DNA from: Sulfidibacter corallicola
GTDB taxonomy: Bacteria > Acidobacteriota > Holophagae > Acanthopleuribacterales > Acanthopleuribacteraceae
Length of the DNA stretch: 64,000 nt
Direction of reading: 5' to 3'
Assembly: GCF_017498545.1 (NCBI RefSeq)
Contig: NZ_CP071793.1
Coordinates: 1,550,001 to 1,614,000 of the forward strand
Made by a program: the position numbers and the translations under genes. This document shows, piece by piece, positions 17,881 through 25,948 of the stretch. The notes under the pieces were generated by a model. It was not told the DNA's origin. It did not search any database and saw only the letters and a list, made by a program, of their open reading frames with translations. The stretch's first letter is position 1, and every line of letters begins with the position of its first letter.

Positions 17881-18788
17881 ATGGAAACTGCAACACCATT
17901 TCGATTTTGTGGCAATCCCGTCTCGCCAGAGGAACTCGATCTGATCAAGGAGATGGCCGAGGAATTCTGGAGGCCCGGTAAGGGGGGATTAGCCGAACGG
18001 AATTGGCCGAAACGCTCTGTGAGTTGCTTGATTGGAAACGACCCAGCGGTCGACTGAAAGGCGTGGAATGTCGTCAATTCCTCGAACAGCTCGGGGCCGC
18101 CGGGATCATTCGCCTACCCAAACCTCGCCAGGGGAAGCCGAAAGGCGCGCGGGCTAAAGCCGGGCGCAGCGACCGTGGCGATGCCCAAACACCCATCCAA
18201 TGCAAGCTCAATGAGTTGGGAGGCGTGGTCCTGCGCCATGTCACAACCCCCAAGGATCGAGCGCTTTGGAAGGAGCTCATGGATCGCTATCACTACCTTG
18301 GGTTCAAGACGCCCTTTGGGGCCTGCCTCCGTTATGTCATTCAAACCGCCGAAGCGGAGCCCCGCGTGTTGGGATGCCTCCAATTTTCTTCACCGGCCTG
18401 GGCCCTCGAAGAACGAGATCGCTGGATTGGATGGACCCCGGAGTCCCGCAAAGCGAGGCTTCAGCGGATCGTCCAGAACTCGCGCTTCTTGCTTCTGCCT
18501 TGGGTCGAGGTCAAAAGCCTCGCCAGTCACGTCCTGAGCCTGGTAACCAAACAGCTCCCCGATGATTGGGAACGGGCCTACCACCAACGCCCCCTGCTGC
18601 TGGAAACTTTCGTCGACACGCAACGATTCACCGGAACCTGCTATCGCGCAGCCAACTGGAGATACCTGGGGATGACCAAAGGCCGCGGCCGGATGGATCG
18701 CGAGGGACGCAGACCAGAACCAGTCCGTGCGATTTGGGTGTACCCGCTGCATCGAAAGTGCCGCGCGTTGTTGCGCGGAGACGTTTGA
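17881..18788 (+). CDS. DUF4338 (DruA-like) protein, frame change near N-terminus
   Basis: The start METATPFRFCGNPVSPEELD at ATG 17881 has GGAGG six bases upstream and a normal family N-terminus. That frame runs to a stop about 60 codons on, but the body of the protein (SRTELAETLCELLDW onward) is in another frame that is open from 17982. A -1 step at the G6 run 17982-17987 joins them as GKGGISRTELAETL, giving about 302 residues. Later motifs WKELMDRYHYLGF, GCLQFSSPAWALEERDRWIGW, NSRFLLLP and ETFVDTQRFTGTCYRAANW are typical of DUF4338. DruA is a component of type I Druantia anti-phage systems, but stand-alone DUF4338 genes next to IS66 transposases are common and probably belong to the element. 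Its TGA overlaps the transposase ATG (TGATG at 18786). It is either a frameshifted pseudogene or a case of programmed -1 frameshifting. Confidence 0.75.
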
Positions 18789-20392
18789 TGACCGGCCCGC
18801 TGGTGGGACCCGAGCGGACGGCACGGATCACCGCGCTTCGCGACAAAGTCGAAGCGGGCTTGGAACTCGATGAAGCCGAATGTCTCCTGATGTACGCGTG
18901 CACGCTCGACTGGCTGGCGCTCAAAGACCTGCTGGTGCAGCAAGGGCTCACGCTGAAAGCGCTCAGGGCCCTCTTGCTCGGGGAGGAAGCGGAGACAGGC
19001 GCCGATCTCTCGCCGGATCAGGGAAAGGGTCAGGCGCAAAGCCGTCCGAAACGCCCCAAAAAACCGGCCCCCAAGGGGCACGGCAAACATGCCGCGAAGG
19101 ACTTTAGGGGCTGTCGCCAGGCTGACATCACCCCCGACGGTCTGACCCCCGGCGATCCCTGCCCGGAGTGCGTGGGTGAGAGGAAGGGCCGGCTTCACCA
19201 ACACAAGCCCAGCCGCCCGCTGATGCGGTTGCGCCTCAACGGCAGCGCGCCCATCACCGGCACCGTCTATCGCGGCTTTCCGCTGGCTTGCAGCAAGTGC
19301 GGCGCGGTCATCGCCCCAACCTGGCCCGATGACGCGCAGCGCGAAACCTACGCGGCCTCCGTCAAAGCGACCGTCGCCATGCTCCGTCATTGGTACGGCT
19401 TTCCCGCCTACCGCCTCGAAAAACTACAGCGCGAGCACGGCATTCCGCTTCCCGATGCCACCCAGTCCGATCTGATCGCCGATTGTGCCGCGGCTGCCGA
19501 ACCCGTCTTCCACGCACTCTACGCCGAGGCCGCCAAAGCCGATCTCTTTATCATCGACGACACCTCGGCCCGAATCCAGACCGTGATTCGCGACCACAAG
19601 AAACATCCCGACCAGGAACGCTACGGCGCCCATGTCACCGGCATCATCGCCCGTACTCGAGAACGGGACCTCCATATCTACCGCGTCGGCACGCTTCACG
19701 CCGGTGAAAACCTGGAAGATCTCCTGGCACTGCGCCCCGCCGATTTGCCGAGACCGATCCAAATGAGCGACGCGGCGGCCGTCAACACCGCCCACCCGTG
19801 CGACACGCTCGTCACCTATTGCCTCCAACACGCGCGAGGCCAGATCGAAGACGTCGTCGACCACTTCCCGGGCCCCTGCCGCAAGATCCTCGCATGGATC
19901 GCCGAGGTGTACCGCGTCGAGGAAGAGGCTCGCGTTCAAGGCATGGACGATCAGGCACGCCTGCACCACCATCAGGCCTACAGCACGGCCCCGATGAACA
20001 CCCTGTTCGCCTACCTGACAACGCTCCTGTCGGAGCGGAGGGTGGAGCCTGCCAGTGGCTTGGGTAAGGCTGCGATCTACATCCTCAAGCGCAAGGAGTC
20101 GCTTACGCGTTTCCTGAATGTCCCCGATGTGCCGCTGGATTCCAACGCCGTCGAGCGGGCACTCAAGTGTGCCGTCCTCATTCGCAAAAACTCCCTGTTC
20201 TACCACAACGAAGTCAGTGCCTATCGGGCCGGGACGCTCATGACCCTCGCCGGTTCCTGTGTCGCCGTCGGCCGCGATCCCATCTCGTACATGACCGCTT
20301 TGGTCGAGAACCGCGATGCCGTCGCCACGGCACCCGAGGACTGGCTCCCCTGGCGCCTGCCCGCCGCTCAGTTCGAAACGCTCGGTTGCTGA
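18788..20392 (+). CDS. IS66-family transposase (TnpC-like)
   Basis: 534 residues from ATG 18788, overlapping the DruA-like stop. A Cys-containing zinc-finger-like segment (DPCPECVGERKG, LACSKCGAVI) is followed by the IS66 DDE core: LFIIDDTSARI (first Asp), PIQMSDAAAVN (second Asp) and VPLDSNAVERALKCAV, which supplies the catalytic Glu (VERAL). The C-terminal LFYHNEVSAYRAGTLMTLAGSC follows. Length matches the family (about 500-550), and the gene appears intact. Known role: DNA cleavage and strand transfer for the element. Its 3' end overlaps the oppositely oriented tnpB by 25 bases. Confidence 0.92.
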   Translation: MTGPLVGPERTARITALRDKVEAGLELDEAECLLMYACTLDWLALKDLLVQQGLTLKALRALLLGEEAETGADLSPDQGKGQAQSRPKRPKKPAPKGHGKHAAKDFRGCRQADITPDGLTPGDPCPECVGERKGRLHQHKPSRPLMRLRLNGSAPITGTVYRGFPLACSKCGAVIAPTWPDDAQRETYAASVKATVAMLRHWYGFPAYRLEKLQREHGIPLPDATQSDLIADCAAAAEPVFHALYAEAAKADLFIIDDTSARIQTVIRDHKKHPDQERYGAHVTGIIARTRERDLHIYRVGTLHAGENLEDLLALRPADLPRPIQMSDAAAVNTAHPCDTLVTYCLQHARGQIEDVVDHFPGPCRKILAWIAEVYRVEEEARVQGMDDQARLHHHQAYSTAPMNTLFAYLTTLLSERRVEPASGLGKAAIYILKRKESLTRFLNVPDVPLDSNAVERALKCAVLIRKNSLFYHNEVSAYRAGTLMTLAGSCVAVGRDPISYMTALVENRDAVATAPEDWLPWRLPAAQFETLGC

Positions 20393-20709
20393 ACCCGGCG
20401 CCATTCCGGCGCATAGCCGGCCGACCGGGGATCGCCGTGGTAGAGCAACACCTGGAGATCGCGCGCCGAAACCTGCCCGCCACCTTCAACCGGCCACCAT
20501 TTCAGTTTCCCACGAGAAAGACGCTTGTAGCACAGCCAGAATCCGGTGCCGTCATACACCAAAATTTTCAAGGCCGAAAGGGTTCGGTTACGAAAGAGAA
20601 ACACGGCACCACTGAACGGATCGAGATTCAGCAGGCGTCGGCACTCAGCGGTCAACCCATCGATGCCACGCCGGAAATCAACAGGCTCGCAGGCCGCGAA
20701 GATGCGCAT
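20368..20709 (-). CDS. IS66 TnpB-like accessory protein, with upstream TAG
   Basis: 113 residues from ATG 20709. The IS66 Orf2/TnpB signature is clear: VDFRRGIDGL, DPFSGAVFLFRNR, LKILVYDGTGFWLCYKRLSRGKLKWW. The family start appears to be ATG 20730, which has a strong GGGAGGGTGAC leader and lies one base after the tnpA stop. In that frame only six codons are read before TAG (20712-20710), directly followed by ATG 20709. The gene therefore carries a nonsense codon with immediate possible reinitiation (TAGATG). Known role: required by some IS66 elements for transposition, mechanism unclear. Confidence 0.85.
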   Translation of the reverse strand: MRIFAACEPVDFRRGIDGLTAECRRLLNLDPFSGAVFLFRNRTLSALKILVYDGTGFWLCYKRLSRGKLKWWPVEGGGQVSARDLQVLLYHGDPRSAGYAPEWRRVQQPSVSN

Positions 20710-20731
20710 CTACGGGACGATTTGCAGCATG

Positions 20732-21214
20732 TCACCCTCCCACGAACGTCGTGGCGATGGCCTGAAGATGGTCCATACTCAAGCCGGGTGCGTGGATTTC
20801 CAGCCGCATTCCGTCGGGCTGGCTCCAAACCAATCGCCAGCCCCTCGCTGCGACCCTGTCGGGGCTCCTCAAGTCGTGTTCCTGGCCTGCCGGCATTTTG
20901 AACTCCACAAACTGGGGCCCGGGTTGGGGCGATTCGGCAAAGCCCTCCATCTCGGCTTCCGATTTGGGGAGGTCACCCAATTCAGTCGATTCAAGCACCA
21001 TCCCAGCTTCCACGGCACGCTGTTTTAGATCGGTTACGTTGAGTTTAAGGGCGCTGGCAACGCGCCATGGGCGAAAGTGACCTAAGAGTTCACAAGCGAG
21101 TTGCCAAAGCGTTTCGGGGATGGCTTCCCTCGCATGCTTTTTATGTAACCGCCATTGCGTGAAGGCGTGTTGTGTTCTGGCGAGTCGAGCCCAGTGAGGT
21201 TCTTCCTGATCCAC
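20732..21214 (-). CDS. IS66 TnpA-like accessory protein
   Basis: 160 residues from GTG 21214, with AGGAGG six bases upstream. Composition and position fit the variable TnpA of IS66 elements: a helical, basic N-terminus with a Trp-rich helix-turn-helix-like segment (FRPWRVASALKLNVTDLKQRAVEAG), and the C-terminal GWRLVWSQPDGMRLEIHAPG..LQAIATTFVGG typical of IS66 Orf1. It is followed at one-base spacing by tnpB. The same gene region is duplicated in the relic at 26132-26610. Confidence 0.8.
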   Translation of the reverse strand: MDQEEPHWARLARTQHAFTQWRLHKKHAREAIPETLWQLACELLGHFRPWRVASALKLNVTDLKQRAVEAGMVLESTELGDLPKSEAEMEGFAESPQPGPQFVEFKMPAGQEHDLRSPDRVAARGWRLVWSQPDGMRLEIHAPGLSMDHLQAIATTFVGG

Positions 21215-21291
21215 GGTGCTCCTCCTGAGTTCGATCAGTGACGTTCAGGAATCTCACTTTACCCAATCGATCCCTCGAATTCACGGCCTGC

Positions 21292-21305
21292 CATCGGAGG
21301 GACAC
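21292..21305 (-). repeat. Right terminal inverted repeat of the IS66-type element
   Basis: CATCGGAGGGACAC, inverted match to 17797-17810. The same end (CACCGGAGGGACAC) terminates the relic at 26610. Confidence 0.75.
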
Positions 21306-21366
21306 GCTCAACCTATTCCAACAATTTCCTATTTGAGCGCTGACTACACGAGTTACCTACAAGACC

Positions 21367-21651
21367 TTGCGCTTGCATCGGATCCATCATAGCCGACTCT
21401 TCTTTCGCTCCGTAGACGGTCTGAATTCCCGCTTACATCGCTTCGCCAATTCGGACAATACGATCCGTTTGAGTTCCTATACCCTGGCCAATATGTTCAT
21501 CGCCCACCAGACCAAGAAGTACCGGACGTCCCTGAACGTGCACAACCTCTTCGACACCGATTACATTCCCTGGGGCGATATCTTCTACCCGAACCAACTG
21601 GCGATCGGCTCGCCGAGAACGCTCGAGTTCAGCTTCCACATGAAGTTCTGA
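21367..21651 (+). pseudogene. C-terminal fragment of a TonB-dependent receptor
   Basis: The 94-codon frame ends in the last strands of a TonB receptor barrel: YTLANMFIAHQTKKYRTSLN then HNLFDTDYIPWGD, PNQLAIGSPRTLEFSFHMKF with terminal Phe. The NLFDxxY and PRTxxFSxxxxF patterns are family hallmarks, especially of siderophore receptors. Only about 75 residues remain of an expected 700. The 5' part is missing, and the IS66 element ends just upstream at 21305, so insertion and deletion by that element probably destroyed the gene. Upstream of about residue 14 the sequence no longer looks receptor-like. Confidence 0.75.
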
Positions 21652-21741
21652 CCCGAACCGCCGTAGATAGTTCGCCCACGCCCCCTATAATAGACAGGGA
21701 CATCCGAAATATCAGTCGATCTCAATTGGGGACGAACGGAA

Positions 21742-22146
21742 ATGACTGAAATTCAAGAGTTCTTCACGGCAATCCGAAGTTCGGATGTCGTCGTTCTCAT
21801 TCGACTACTCGATTGAAATCCGGAATTGTGCCGAGCAAGAAAAATCCGAGAGGAAGACTCCCGCACGGCACTGCATGTAGCGGCAATGTACAGCGAACCG
21901 GAAATCGTCGAGTACCTGATTATTGCCGGCGCAGATGTAAACGCCCGTGATGCGAGAGGAGAGACCCCGCTGATTCGGGCATGCTCACGCGGTGACCTGG
22001 AAATCGTCCAATCCCTGATGGGAGCAGGCGGCAGTCTTAAGATTTCCGACAATTCCGGGTATACACCGTTTTTTGCTGCTCGCAATAGTGGGAACCGCGA
22101 ACTCGTCGACTTCCTTCGCAACACTCTACACCCCGGCTCATCATGA
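21742..22146 (+). pseudogene. Ankyrin-repeat protein with in-frame TGA
   Basis: From ATG 21742 the frame reads MTEIQEFFTAIRSSDVVVLI then RLLD, TGA at 21814-21816, then NPELCRARK and typical ankyrin repeats: RTALHVAAMYSEPEIVEYLI, AGADVNARDARGETPLIRAC and a third partial repeat to the stop at 22146. The family usually has LLDRNPEL at this position, so the TGA is most simply a CGA-to-TGA change. A TTG at 21826 could restart translation. The total of about 134 codons is a normal small ankyrin protein. Upstream, TATAAT at 21686-21691 is a possible -10 element without a good -35. Confidence 0.65.
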
Positions 22147-22164
22147 TTTTTTAAAAAACATCCC

Positions 22165-22354
22165 AGCGCAGACCGAGGCCATGTTCCGATCGACAACAAT
22201 GGTGTCGAAAATATCATTCGTCCCTTTGTCATCGGCCGGAAAAATTGGTTGTTCGCGGCTTCTCTGGCAGGTGGCAAGGCTTTGGCCACGCTTTACAGCT
22301 TGGTGGAAACGGCACTATGCCGCATGCGGTATAGTGCCGTCTCGACGATGCTGT
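22165..22354 (+). pseudogene. C-terminal relic of a second IS66 transposase
   Basis: On the plus strand this reads [20 protein letters not shown] then [28 protein letters not shown], the conserved C-terminal end of IS66 TnpC, including the catalytic-Glu segment VENIIRP. There is no start codon and the N-terminal 400 residues are gone. After YSLVETA the frame runs into the complement of the opposing IS66 gene and stops at TAA 22352-22354. It is therefore a relic joined head-on to the leftward transposase. Confidence 0.75.
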
Positions 22355-23819
22355 AAATCCGGGCGCTGGCCTGGGCGTCCTCCGGACTGCCGCTGAAGAG
22401 CCAGGCTTTGCGGCCGATCACGTAGGGTCGGATCGCGTTCTCCACCAAGGCCGTGCTCATCGGAACCTCCGCACGATCCAGGAACAAATCCAGCTTGTGC
22501 CACTGGCCCAGCGCGTACTGGATGGCTCGGCCCAGGAGGCTCTTGGGCGGCACGCGGCCTGCCAGGTGGTCCAGCCAGGTTTTGAACGCGGCGATTTTCG
22601 GGCGTAACTGCTTGTCGCGCATTTCCAGCAACGCCGAATCCGAATCGGCCTGCCCCCTGGCTTTCCGTTCGAGTTGGTACATCTCGCCGATCAGCTTCAA
22701 GGCCTCGTCGGCTTTTCCTGACTTCCCGCTTCTACCCTTTCTTCCCAATGGTTTGCGGACATCCGCGAACTTGCGGCGAACGTGGTCCCAATCGCCGGCA
22801 TGCACGACCCCGGGCACGCGACCTAGAAAGTCGTAGCCGGCATAGCCATCGGTCTGCACGGTGCCTTGGAAGTCTTCCAGCAATCGTGCCGCCACCGTGC
22901 CCGATCGGCTAGGGTCATAGTGAAACAAAACGATGGGCCTTTCCGGTGGCCCCCCACGAATGACCCACATGAATGACTTCGTGGTGTTCTCTTTGTCCGG
23001 CTCGTTGAGCACCTGGACCGTGGTTTCGTCCATCTGCAGCCAGGTGTATTGCTTGGCTTGGGCAAGCAGCAGATCCCACATCCGCTCCAGTTGATCGCCG
23101 ATCTGGCGCGCCCAGTTGCACATGGTTGCCCGGCCCAGTTTGACGCCCAGTCGACCCATCAGACGTTCCACTCGGTAGAACGGCAGGCCATCCACGAATT
23201 TGGAGGTCATCACAAAAGCCAACAGGCCGGGGCCCGCCATCCCCCGGTAAGCCGGGCCTCCGGGGATCAAACGAGGAGGGCGAGGCGCGGATACGATCGG
23301 CGTCTCGAGCCCGTCTTCGTCTTGCTTACAAAGCTGGCAGCTATAGCTGTAGTGGTGGTGCTCGATGACCCTGGCAACCGCGGGCTCGTACTCCAGTTCT
23401 CGGGTCACGTCCTTGCCGAGGACCGTCATTTCCTCGCCACAGCAGGTGCACTGGCGCTCTTCCGGCGGGAGTTCATGCTTGCGGATCTCACGCGGTAAGT
23501 GCTCCGGGAAGGGTTGCGGGCCGCGCGTCTTGCGGCGTTCGTATGTGATCGTCTCGCGCGCGTCCTCATCCGAGGCGGGCTCGTCGTCGGCCGGCTTCTC
23601 TTCGGCTTCGAGTGCATCCATATCGAACAAAGCCTGTTGACCGACCAACTGACTCATGCGTTCGCTTTTGGGCCCGAAGGCCTTGGCTTTCAACAGCCGG
23701 AGCTGCTCTTCCAGGAGCCCGATGTGCTGATCCAATGTTGCGATTTGCGCGTCCTTTCGGGCCAGCGCCTGTTTGAGGGCTTCGTTTTGTTCGGCGAGCG
23801 CAATCGCGACGGTTTCCAT
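22293..23819 (-). CDS. IS66-family transposase (TnpC), altered C-terminus
   Basis: 508 residues from ATG 23819; the longer frame to 23900 lacks homology. It starts with a coiled-coil leader ([20 protein letters not shown]) and zinc-binding CTCCGEEM and CQLC motifs. The DDE core has [22 protein letters not shown], and the Glu in [21 protein letters not shown]. The end should read YSIVETAKxNGxxPYxYL, but after YSIVETA it reads [13 protein letters not shown] and stops. That tail is encoded by the inverted copy of its own homologous region (the opposing relic). About 20-40 C-terminal residues are thus replaced; activity is doubtful. It is followed by no terminus. Confidence 0.85.
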   Translation of the reverse strand: METVAIALAEQNEALKQALARKDAQIATLDQHIGLLEEQLRLLKAKAFGPKSERMSQLVGQQALFDMDALEAEEKPADDEPASDEDARETITYERRKTRGPQPFPEHLPREIRKHELPPEERQCTCCGEEMTVLGKDVTRELEYEPAVARVIEHHHYSYSCQLCKQDEDGLETPIVSAPRPPRLIPGGPAYRGMAGPGLLAFVMTSKFVDGLPFYRVERLMGRLGVKLGRATMCNWARQIGDQLERMWDLLLAQAKQYTWLQMDETTVQVLNEPDKENTTKSFMWVIRGGPPERPIVLFHYDPSRSGTVAARLLEDFQGTVQTDGYAGYDFLGRVPGVVHAGDWDHVRRKFADVRKPLGRKGRSGKSGKADEALKLIGEMYQLERKARGQADSDSALLEMRDKQLRPKIAAFKTWLDHLAGRVPPKSLLGRAIQYALGQWHKLDLFLDRAEVPMSTALVENAIRPYVIGRKAWLFSGSPEDAQASARIYSIVETALYRMRHSAVSTKL

Positions 23820-23857
23820 AGCGAAAATCCTAGCACAACCCACCAGAAACCAGGGTG

Positions 23858-24252
23858 CTACGCTGGTGATCCAGGTCCTTGACATGCGAATGAGTTGCAT
23901 GCCGAATACCGCAAGGTTTCGTGTGCTTGGCGAATGTCCAGCCCGTCGAGCAGCCAGGCGAGCTCGCGTTGCCCGATTTGGAGGACCTCGGTCTCGCGGG
24001 TGGGCCAGCGAAACCGTTCAGCCTCAAGCCGTTTCATCCACAGGCTGCGCGCCCCGTACAAAATCCGGTTGGCGACCAGTAGAGGATTTTCCCGAGTGTG
24101 CGGCTGCGGTTGCTGAACGCAAACAGATCGCCGGAAAATAGTCGACCCTCCAGTTCCTGCTCGACGAGCAAGGCGAGGCCATTGATCGCCTTGCGCATGT
24201 CCGTCGCTCCCAACGCCAGAAACACCCGCGCATCGGCCCTCACATGCCACAT
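23858..24252 (-). pseudogene. IS66 tnpB, frameshifted
   Basis: From ATG 24252 (GGAGG six bases upstream, overlapping the tnpA TGA) the frame reads RADARVFLALGATDMRKAIN, LFSGDLFAF, LGKILYW, the normal TnpB first half. It then leaves frame near 24050. The second half (SLWMKRLEAERFRWPTRETE, RELAWLLDGLDIRQAHETLRY) continues in another frame to 23858. About 14 extra bases (ACGGGGCGCGCAGC on the minus strand) between TTTTGT and CTGTGGATGAAA account for the shift. The protein cannot be made whole. Confidence 0.75.
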
Positions 24253-24587
24253 CACCGACCTCCCAAAACGTCCAAAACCACAGCCAAGAGCGTGACATCG
24301 CTTCCCGGCTCGATCTCCAACATATAGCCATGTGCATGGAGCCGGATGATTCCCCGGCCCCCAGGATTGAGGCTGGAGGACCCTGGCTCGGCTTTGATCG
24401 GGACAAGCCGAAGCCCCCGGCTGGGCGAGGGCTCGGAGAAACGTCGTTTCCCGTATTGGAACCGCGGCAGCGCCAAACCATGTTGGCGACAGTAGGCAGA
24501 CTGATTCAATTCGGACGCCTGCCAGTCTTCGATGCGACTTTGCCATAGCTCCCGTTTCTCGGCACGCGCAGCAGATGAATTGCTCAT
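24252..24587 (-). CDS. IS66 TnpA-like accessory protein
   Basis: 111 residues from ATG 24587, with GGAGG seven bases upstream. The IS66 Orf1 pattern is clear: WQSRIEDWQASELNQSAYCR then QHGLALPRFQYGKRRF and a C-terminal segment VTLLAVVLDVLGGR. The second part normally recognised as 'GVELRLPAGFDPxTLRxLLAVL' is present in degraded form (YMLEIEPGSDVTLLAVVLDVL). Its stop overlaps the tnpB start. It is the first gene after the element's canonical end at 24667. Confidence 0.85.
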   Translation of the reverse strand: MSNSSAARAEKRELWQSRIEDWQASELNQSAYCRQHGLALPRFQYGKRRFSEPSPSRGLRLVPIKAEPGSSSLNPGGRGIIRLHAHGYMLEIEPGSDVTLLAVVLDVLGGR

Positions 24588-24704
24588 GGGGACACCTCCG
24601 TATTTGAGATGTCCCACTATCTCAATCCGGTTTCAAGGTGCTTACCCGCTGCACATTAAGCGCTTACTATCGTTGTTGTAGGACTCAGTGAATGAGACGA
24701 GGTT

Positions 24705-25541
24705 CTAGTTTTCTGAACAGACACCGCCTGTGTTGATTATTTGCACCAGAGCATTGATAAGAATAGGGGATTGACCACACAACGAGAATTGTGAATTGTT
24801 CCAGCCGGAGGAAAAACGTTGAAGGCGCTGTGCAGGCGTGCGCATGGGTTGACTATAGATATAATAGTTGTTTGATCCATCTTGCTCAATCAGAAGGCCC
24901 TGCAAATCCCAATTGGTAGCTTCAGATTCTGCCGTAATCCTTATCTTCCAATCGGGATCCCCTTGCGGCAGATCAAAGAAGCTATTAGTCAAAACAACCA
25001 GCCGAGTGTCTACGGTAATGACTTGCGATGAAGTGTGAATCGTTTTTCCGGAAGAATCTAAGAAAGTGGCCGTAATATCAAACGTATCATTGTCCAAGTT
25101 GTAATTGGATAGTACAAAGCTCGATAGAAAACGATCATTCTCTTCGACTGTGAATGTACGAATCGTGATATCGGGATTGAATTGTGGAACCCTTGTCATG
25201 CCGCCCTGTACACCGGCAGTGGCATTCGAATACCTTAAGAACAGGCTGACTTCTACTGGCGATGAAATGATCATGTGAGTGCGTGCTATATCTGTTAGAG
25301 CCACTTCATTGAACGAATCAGAATTAAAAACCAGAGCGGTAGTTTGTGTATCGTAATTTAAATCGATCGAAATGGTTTCAGTCTCTAAAGTGGGGACTGA
25401 AACCAAGAGGCTTGTTTCCCAGTTAGTGGACACGGGGAGCTGAGGAATGCTGTACAAAAACTCTCCTAAATCCACCTGGCAGAAAGCAGGTAAAATCACT
25501 AAAGGAAAGACGAAAGAAATTAGTTTTCTGTCTCTGAACAC
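24705..25541 (-). CDS. Secreted protein of unknown function
   Basis: 278 residues from GTG 25541, with AAGGAG about six bases upstream. The first 22 residues (MFRDRKLISFVFPLVILPAF) form a signal peptide, and the rest is Ser/Thr/Asn-rich beta-type sequence without recognisable motifs. Two Cys near the C-terminus (SLCGQSP, GGVCSEN) could form a disulfide. It is AT-richer than most of the window and lies alone between an IS66 terminus and an IS66 relic, so it is probably an acquired or stranded cargo gene. It resembles in style the secreted solitary proteins of this genome region (26834, 44539), but I could not assign a family. Confidence 0.7.
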   Translation of the reverse strand: MFRDRKLISFVFPLVILPAFCQVDLGEFLYSIPQLPVSTNWETSLLVSVPTLETETISIDLNYDTQTTALVFNSDSFNEVALTDIARTHMIISSPVEVSLFLRYSNATAGVQGGMTRVPQFNPDITIRTFTVEENDRFLSSFVLSNYNLDNDTFDITATFLDSSGKTIHTSSQVITVDTRLVVLTNSFFDLPQGDPDWKIRITAESEATNWDLQGLLIEQDGSNNYYIYSQPMRTPAQRLQRFSSGWNNSQFSLCGQSPILINALVQIINTGGVCSEN

Positions 25542-25948
25542 AAGAGTCTCCTTGATGTGATGATGGCTTGGGAATTAGGCTGCGCGAGTTCTTCAAGCGC
25601 GAGGTTGACTATTGACTTTTGTGTGATTGTTATAGATTTCCTATTTGAGTTGCGATGCATCTTATCATGGACTTTGAGTTGCTTCACAAGGAAAACAATA
25701 ATTTGTTTATTGGGCTAATTACCGGACTGCTCAAAGAATATTTAAAAACAATCATGGAAAAATTCAAAAATCGCAATTCCTGAGCATGGTCGTTTTCGCT
25801 GGATGGACTGCCGAAAGGGTGTGGACTAGTGGATAACTCTGGAGTGGAATTTCCTCTATTATCAGCATCATTTTTTCTGATCCCTCATTCGAGTGCGGAA
25901 ATCAGAGAGAGGACTCTCCTGGTGCAGGGCCCTTATGTGTCACGATAT
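25542..25948. other. AT-rich intergenic region
   Basis: About 400 bases, AT-rich, upstream of the leftward secreted-protein gene and probably holding its promoter. It ends with TATGTGTCACGATA, the short repeat also found twice at 14365-14447. No gene is supported. Confidence 0.5.

Larger units (their letters stand above)
17797..21305. mobile_element. IS66-type element with DruA-like gene and convergent tnpA/tnpB
   Basis: About 3.5 kb bounded by terminal inverted repeats: GTGTCCCTCCGGTG (17797-17810) and CATCGGAGGGACAC (21292-21305), 13 of 14 matching. It carries a DUF4338/DruA-like gene and an IS66 transposase rightward, facing IS66 tnpB- and tnpA-like genes leftward; the transposase and tnpB overlap at 20368-20392. 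Standard IS66 elements have tnpA-tnpB-tnpC in one direction, so this layout is atypical. I see no obvious 8-bp target duplication. The right end abuts a truncated TonB receptor. The right terminus and parts of the genes recur in the relic at 25949-26610, supporting the right boundary. Confidence 0.8.
22292..24667. mobile_element. Leftward IS66 element, truncated at its tnpC end
   Basis: Leftward tnpA, tnpB (broken) and tnpC in the standard IS66 order. The outer end at 24661-24667 reads, on the minus strand, GTAAGCGCTTAATGTG, the canonical IS66 terminal GTAAGCG. At the other side the element has no terminus: it runs into a 66-base imperfect palindrome (22292-22357) where it meets the oppositely oriented IS66 relic. 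Confidence 0.75.

Noticed and set aside
17881..18788. Calling the DUF4338 gene a Druantia defence system
   Set aside because: No druB-druE genes are nearby and the gene is coupled to an IS66 transposase inside terminal repeats; it belongs to the mobile element.
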